Shown here: positions 60,856 to 64,000 of the stretch, piece after piece | How positions within the stretch are numbered: position 1 is the first letter of the stretch | Layout: each line of letters begins with the position of its first letter | Assembly (NCBI GenBank): GCA_022984795.1 | Contig: JALIHJ010000003.1 | Span: forward strand, 62,001-126,000 | Direction: 5' to 3' | Length of the DNA stretch: 64,000 bases | From: Fabrea salina | Taxonomy: Eukaryota > Ciliophora > Heterotrichea > Heterotrichida > Fabreidae | Notes under the pieces: model-generated | Databases searched by the model: none | Seen by the model: the letters and a program-made list of their open reading frames with translations, nothing else | What the model was told of the DNA's origin: nothing | Position numbers and translations under genes: made by a program

Positions 60856-61230
60856 ATGAATTTTGAAAGAGAAGTAAAAATAGTCAAGGCAATAAGTAAC
60901 TACCAACAAACTCAAAGAGACAGGTGGCACAAGTTAGGGAAGCTAGCAGCTAACTCCGAAAAAGAATCCCTCGACCCTTTGGACAAACAAGTCATTAAAA
61001 CAATACACAAACAAGAATTTGGGATTCTTTTGATGGGAATTTTGGCCTCAGCAGGTGTTACTTACTTTACTTACACTAGGTTTTCTGCTATAGGGCCGCA
61101 AGTCCAGACTATACTTGCAGGGTCTGTAGGTTGGGTTCCTTTGGTGGTTGCCAATAAGTACTCCCATTCTAAATTTCAAGGATTGAAGCAAGTCCTTTTA
61201 AACAAGTACACTTCTCTAAAAGTTGACTGA
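60856..61230 (+). CDS. Small two-helix membrane protein, unknown
   Basis: A 124-residue protein. A charged N-terminal half (QQTQRDRWHKLGKLAANSEKE) precedes two hydrophobic segments (FGILLMGILASAGVTYFTY and VQTILAGSVGWVPLVVANK). The second is weak. There is no signal peptide; a mitochondrial or ER membrane location is possible. The gene uses TGA as its stop and starts 4 bp after the gene before it. Confidence 0.7.
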   Translation: MNFEREVKIVKAISNYQQTQRDRWHKLGKLAANSEKESLDPLDKQVIKTIHKQEFGILLMGILASAGVTYFTYTRFSAIGPQVQTILAGSVGWVPLVVANKYSHSKFQGLKQVLLNKYTSLKVD

Positions 61231-61290
61231 GCAAAATAACCTATAAGTCTTAAGGCAACTTTTAATAGCTATGTTATAATGAGTTAGATC

Positions 61291-61575
61291 TTATTTTCTT
61301 TTTTTGGGAATAAAAGTAAAACCTTCCTCGTCTTCAAAGAGTTGGGAGGCGTTCATAGGGGGAGGTTCGGGAAGGCCCAAACTAGAAACAAGCTCTTCTT
61401 TCTGCTCTAACTCCTTCTTCAAGGAACTGATTTCTTGTTCTTGGGAATTAATTTCGGTCATCAGTTGGGAGAGCATGGACTTCATTGAATCGTAGTGGTT
61501 GTAGAAGTTCTTGTGCTTGCTTTCGATATCTGAGAGTAGTTCTTCAGCTGTATTGAACAGTTGGGTTTTTTCCAT
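61291..61575 (-). CDS. Short coiled-coil protein, unknown
   Basis: A 94-residue acidic protein. Residues 5-65 are a likely coiled coil (HYDSMKSMLSQLMTEINS, ISSLKKELEQKEELV), then a short proline stretch (LPEPPPMNAS) and an acidic/aromatic end with a basic tail (DEEGFTFIPKKRK). It may be a small scaffold subunit. The same 16-bp heat-shock-element-like sequence as upstream of HSF lies 8 bp before its ATG. Confidence 0.65.
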   Translation of the reverse strand: MEKTQLFNTAEELLSDIESKHKNFYNHYDSMKSMLSQLMTEINSQEQEISSLKKELEQKEELVSSLGLPEPPPMNASQLFEDEEGFTFIPKKRK

Positions 61576-61723
61576 TTAATTTTTCTAGAACAATTTTAGC
61601 TAGCAGCTACCTTTGAATTCATCTTATATTAATAATACCATGAATTATGGATTCCAAAAACTACTCACAAACTCCAACTGTACAACTCTATTATGGTTAC
61701 TGAGGTTACACTACTTACTTCAC
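61576..61723 (-). promoter_or_regulatory. 148-bp spacer upstream of the coiled-coil gene
   Basis: AT-rich region between the AGC kinase stop and the start of the coiled-coil gene. It holds TTCTAGAACAATTTTA at 61583-61598. A 30-codon plus-strand reading frame beginning at 61640 has no supporting feature. Confidence 0.45.
61583..61598. promoter_or_regulatory. Heat-shock-element-like site, exact copy of the one at 49272
   Basis: TTCTAGAACAATTTTA, core TTC-nn-GAA. Its position just before the start codon of the coiled-coil gene suggests a role at that promoter. Confidence 0.4.
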
Positions 61724-62806
61724 TCAATTTAAGTTATGTGACTCTAGGTGCTCTTCTTCGAATGTGAAATTGGAGTAATATATGTTCGGATTGGTGCTCT
61801 GGCTTAGAGAGTCACATACAGAAGCCTGGGTAAATTGGGCGTCAAAGTGCCGAACGTCTTCTTCACTTGAAAGTCTGGGCTTGTAGGGAGTCTTTACCTG
61901 TTTTTTCGCGAGCAAGTTCCAAGGAATAGACCTGAAGAAAGGGTGGCTTTTGATTTTGGAGGGGTCGGTGAGTCTTTCTTCAGGGTTCACTCTCAGTAGG
62001 TTCCTGATCAAGTCTGTAGCTTGAGCTGAAAGGTCAAAAGGCACTTCAATGGGTTTGTTAAGCATTTTGTGGTACATTTCTTCTCTGTTAACTGAGTAAA
62101 AAGGAGGGCTGCCGTGAAGCATTTCGTATATTAAGGTTCCGAAACTCCAGTAGTCCACAGCTTTGTCGTAGCCGGAGTTCTTAATGATTTCGGGGGCAAT
62201 GTACTCAGGTGTGCCACACAGAGTGTAGGCCTTTTCTTGGTCTGAGCTGCAAGTTTTGCAGAGTCCCAAGTCGGCTATTTTGATGTGGCCTTCCTGGTCT
62301 AGTAGAATGTTTTCTGGCTTTAAGTCTCTATAAATTATGTTTTTACTGTGCATGTACTCAAGGGCTAGTAGTATCTCTGCTGCGTAGAACTTAGCCTTTT
62401 CTTCAGAGAACTTTCTTTCTTGCTTGAGGTGTCTGAAAAGTTCTCCTCCAGCTACAAAGTCCATAAGAATGTACACCTTACTGGAAGTCTGGAAAGCGTA
62501 CCTAAGGTGCACTATGAAAGGACACTGCATCTTTTCAAGTGCAAGTCTTTCTGTAAGGGTGTTGTTTCTTTGCTTCTTTTGTTCAATTTCTGACTTTTTG
62601 AGAACTTTCATAGCAAAGTGCTTGCCAGAGTCCTTTTTAGAGACCAAAAAGACCTTTCCAAAAGAGCCTTTTCCTAAAAGCTTGAGTATCACGAACTTTT
62701 CAGAGTCAAAGAAAGAAGAGGTGACAGAAGACGTTGCCGTAGTTCCTAAAAGAGACCTATTTATAGTGGATTCATTTTCTTGTGAATTAGCACAGCAATT
62801 TCCCAT
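61724..62806 (-). CDS. AGC-family protein kinase with N-terminal acylation signal
   Basis: A 360-residue Ser/Thr kinase close to the AKT/SGK/S6K branch. It begins MGNCCANSQ, likely myristoylated and palmitoylated, so it may sit at the membrane without a PH domain. The domain shows LLGKGSFGKVFLV, AMKVLKK, IIYRDLKPENILL, ADLGLCKTC (DLG in place of DFG), TLCGTPEYIAPEII and VDYWSFGTLIYEML. The activation-loop Thr is present (AYTLCGTPEY). A C-terminal hydrophobic motif (YYSNFTFEEE) follows the expected FxxF[ST][FY] pattern, which is a docking and phosphorylation site for PDK1 and TORC2-type kinases. The stop is TGA. Confidence 0.93.
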   Translation of the reverse strand: MGNCCANSQENESTINRSLLGTTATSSVTSSFFDSEKFVILKLLGKGSFGKVFLVSKKDSGKHFAMKVLKKSEIEQKKQRNNTLTERLALEKMQCPFIVHLRYAFQTSSKVYILMDFVAGGELFRHLKQERKFSEEKAKFYAAEILLALEYMHSKNIIYRDLKPENILLDQEGHIKIADLGLCKTCSSDQEKAYTLCGTPEYIAPEIIKNSGYDKAVDYWSFGTLIYEMLHGSPPFYSVNREEMYHKMLNKPIEVPFDLSAQATDLIRNLLRVNPEERLTDPSKIKSHPFFRSIPWNLLAKKQVKTPYKPRLSSEEDVRHFDAQFTQASVCDSLSQSTNPNIYYSNFTFEEEHLESHNLN

Positions 62807-62873
62807 TTATTATTTCACCAGTTTATGATGTCTGGATAATACAATCAAGCTAAGTGTTAATATTAAATTAACA

Positions 62874-64000
62874 ATGGACTTACTTGAAATACAGGATCAG
62901 TTGTGCCAGCTGGAGCTTCTAGAAGACAACCAAACACTAGACTTCATTGACAAGCACTACAACCAGCACCTGTCCAATTTTGACATCTCTAACAAGTACC
63001 TTGTGAAGAACTCAGCAATCTACTTAGGAAAGATGCTGTACGAAAGAATTTCAAGCGGCAAAACTCTAAAGCACCTCTCAATGGAAAACTGCATGCTCAA
63101 CGAAGAAAACCTAACCCAAATCTGCAAGTGGCTTTTCAAACTCAAGAACCCTTTAGGACTCAAAACTTTGAATTTAGGAAACAACAAACTCATAATCAAC
63201 GAACCTATTTCTTTGCTTATCAAAAAGCTTCTGGACAAAGTTGGCAAAAAAAAGTCTATAAGTGTAGCTTTTCAAGGAAATGCTTTTAGTAACTCTAGAT
63301 GCTTGCAAACTATTTTGACGAGTAAAGCTTGTTTTACAGAACTTAACTTGTACGACTGCTGCGTTGAGGGTAGTTGTCTTGTAGTGTTAGCTGAAGTTAT
63401 TGCTGAAAACAAGTACATACTTAAACTGGACTTGTCTTACAACCCCAAAGCCTTTTTGGACTGTGAAGAAGTAGCTAACTTTTCCATCAGTATAGGACTC
63501 AACCAACACATTCAAAAACTGAACTTAGAAGGAAACTACTCACTTTCCAACAGACCTGTTCTAATCAACTTTTTGTCAGGACTTCAAACTAACAAAAACC
63601 TGCAAAAACTAAACTTAGCAAGTATTGAACTAGGTGACAAAGGTTTATCTCTTTTAACAAAACTGCTTTTAGACAAGCTTATGCTGTTTTCGCTTGACCT
63701 TCAAAACAACGGAATCACTGACAAAGGTTTTCTGATCCTTTTAAAGAAGTTACCACTAGGCCTTTCAGAGCTCAACGTTTCTTACAACTTGCTCCAGAAA
63801 AACGAGTCTTTAAAAGCTTTAGGCCAGAAACTCACTAAAGAACGCACACTAAGGGTCCTCAAGATCTCTTCAGCTTTTGAAATCAGCTGCATACAAGAAA
63901 GTGCCGTTTCAGCCCTCTGCAAAGGACTCAGAGAAAACTTTTCACTCACAGACTTTATTTGCGAGTCAACCAAGATAGGGGACGAACCTGACCTTTTCTG
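62874..64000 (+). CDS. Leucine-rich-repeat protein, 3' partial
   Basis: The frame starts with ATG at 62874 and stays open to the window end; 375 codons are visible. From about residue 60 it shows ribonuclease-inhibitor-type LRRs of about 28 residues (LGLKTLNLGNNKLI, CFTELNLYDCC, YILKLDLSYNPKA, HIQKLNLEGNYSL, NLQKLNLASIELGDKGL, MLFSLDLQNNGITDKGF, LSELNVSYNLL). Such LRR proteins bind partners such as Ran, NLR regulators or ciliary components; no other domain is yet visible. The C terminus lies outside the window. Confidence 0.88.
   Translation, partial: MDLLEIQDQLCQLELLEDNQTLDFIDKHYNQHLSNFDISNKYLVKNSAIYLGKMLYERISSGKTLKHLSMENCMLNEENLTQICKWLFKLKNPLGLKTLNLGNNKLIINEPISLLIKKLLDKVGKKKSISVAFQGNAFSNSRCLQTILTSKACFTELNLYDCCVEGSCLVVLAEVIAENKYILKLDLSYNPKAFLDCEEVANFSISIGLNQHIQKLNLEGNYSLSNRPVLINFLSGLQTNKNLQKLNLASIELGDKGLSLLTKLLLDKLMLFSLDLQNNGITDKGFLILLKKLPLGLSELNVSYNLLQKNESLKALGQKLTKERTLRVLKISSAFEISCIQESAVSALCKGLRENFSLTDFICESTKIGDEPDLF

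Noticed and set aside
61640-61732. 30-codon plus-strand ORF in the spacer after the AGC kinase
   Set aside because: Too short, no features, overlaps the kinase stop.
1-64000. Blepharisma-type code with TGA as Trp
   Set aside because: Conserved Trp positions are TGG and three genes end in TGA; conserved frames contain no internal TGA.

Overview
This 64 kb window looks like macronuclear DNA of a heterotrich ciliate (the Stentor/Fabrea group). The strongest evidence is six spliceosomal introns of exactly 15 nt. Each starts GTAA, ends TAG or CAG and has an A at position 10. Removing them joins conserved proteins in frame: RAMP4, an aminoalcohol phosphotransferase, a basic filament-type protein and a myristoylated protein. 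The code appears standard: TAA is by far the commonest stop, TGA and TAG also terminate genes, and Trp is read from TGG, which argues against a Blepharisma-type code in which TGA means Trp. Radial spoke protein RSPH3, a GCC2/GCC3-type cysteine-rich giant protein, a NEK kinase and chitin synthase also fit a ciliate. The species call is inference.

The window is extremely gene dense, with about 40 genes on both strands. No gap between genes exceeds 300 bp; the longest is 222 bp, between VPS33 and HSF. Many neighbours are separated by 0 to 30 bp. A short AT-rich TATA-like stretch commonly touches the start codon.

Layout. 1-13 kb: a partial cysteine-rich membrane protein, chitin synthase, a membrane-anchored phosphofructokinase, a 1563-residue STAND-type NTPase with WD40 repeats, a DDX11-type helicase with an apparent frameshift near its C terminus, and an SLC25 carrier. 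13-26.6 kb: RSPH3, mitochondrial L33, RAMP4, class I aldolase, CDP-alcohol phosphotransferase, RAE1, an aspartic protease, a basic coiled protein, DHX37 and two small unknown proteins. 26.7-33.9 kb: a double-DOMON secreted protein, a cyclic-nucleotide-binding-domain K+ channel, TFIIF-beta, a mitochondrial-looking family X DNA polymerase, a MORN/IQ protein and mitochondrial L7/L12. 33.9-46.7 kb: one intronless 4258-residue membrane protein with a huge cysteine-rich ectodomain and a roughly 930-residue coiled-coil tail. 46.7-64 kb: small membrane proteins, VPS33, HSF, kynureninase, VPS16, ribosomal protein eS1, NEK kinase, WASHC2/FAM21, an Arb2/FAM172-type protein, a myristoylated helical-repeat protein, small unknowns, an AGC kinase and a partial LRR protein.

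Most genes are housekeeping genes without operon logic. A loose endolysosomal theme links VPS33, VPS16 (direct partners in HOPS/CORVET) and WASHC2 within about 11 kb. No tRNA, rRNA, CRISPR array, transposon or viral remnant was recognised.
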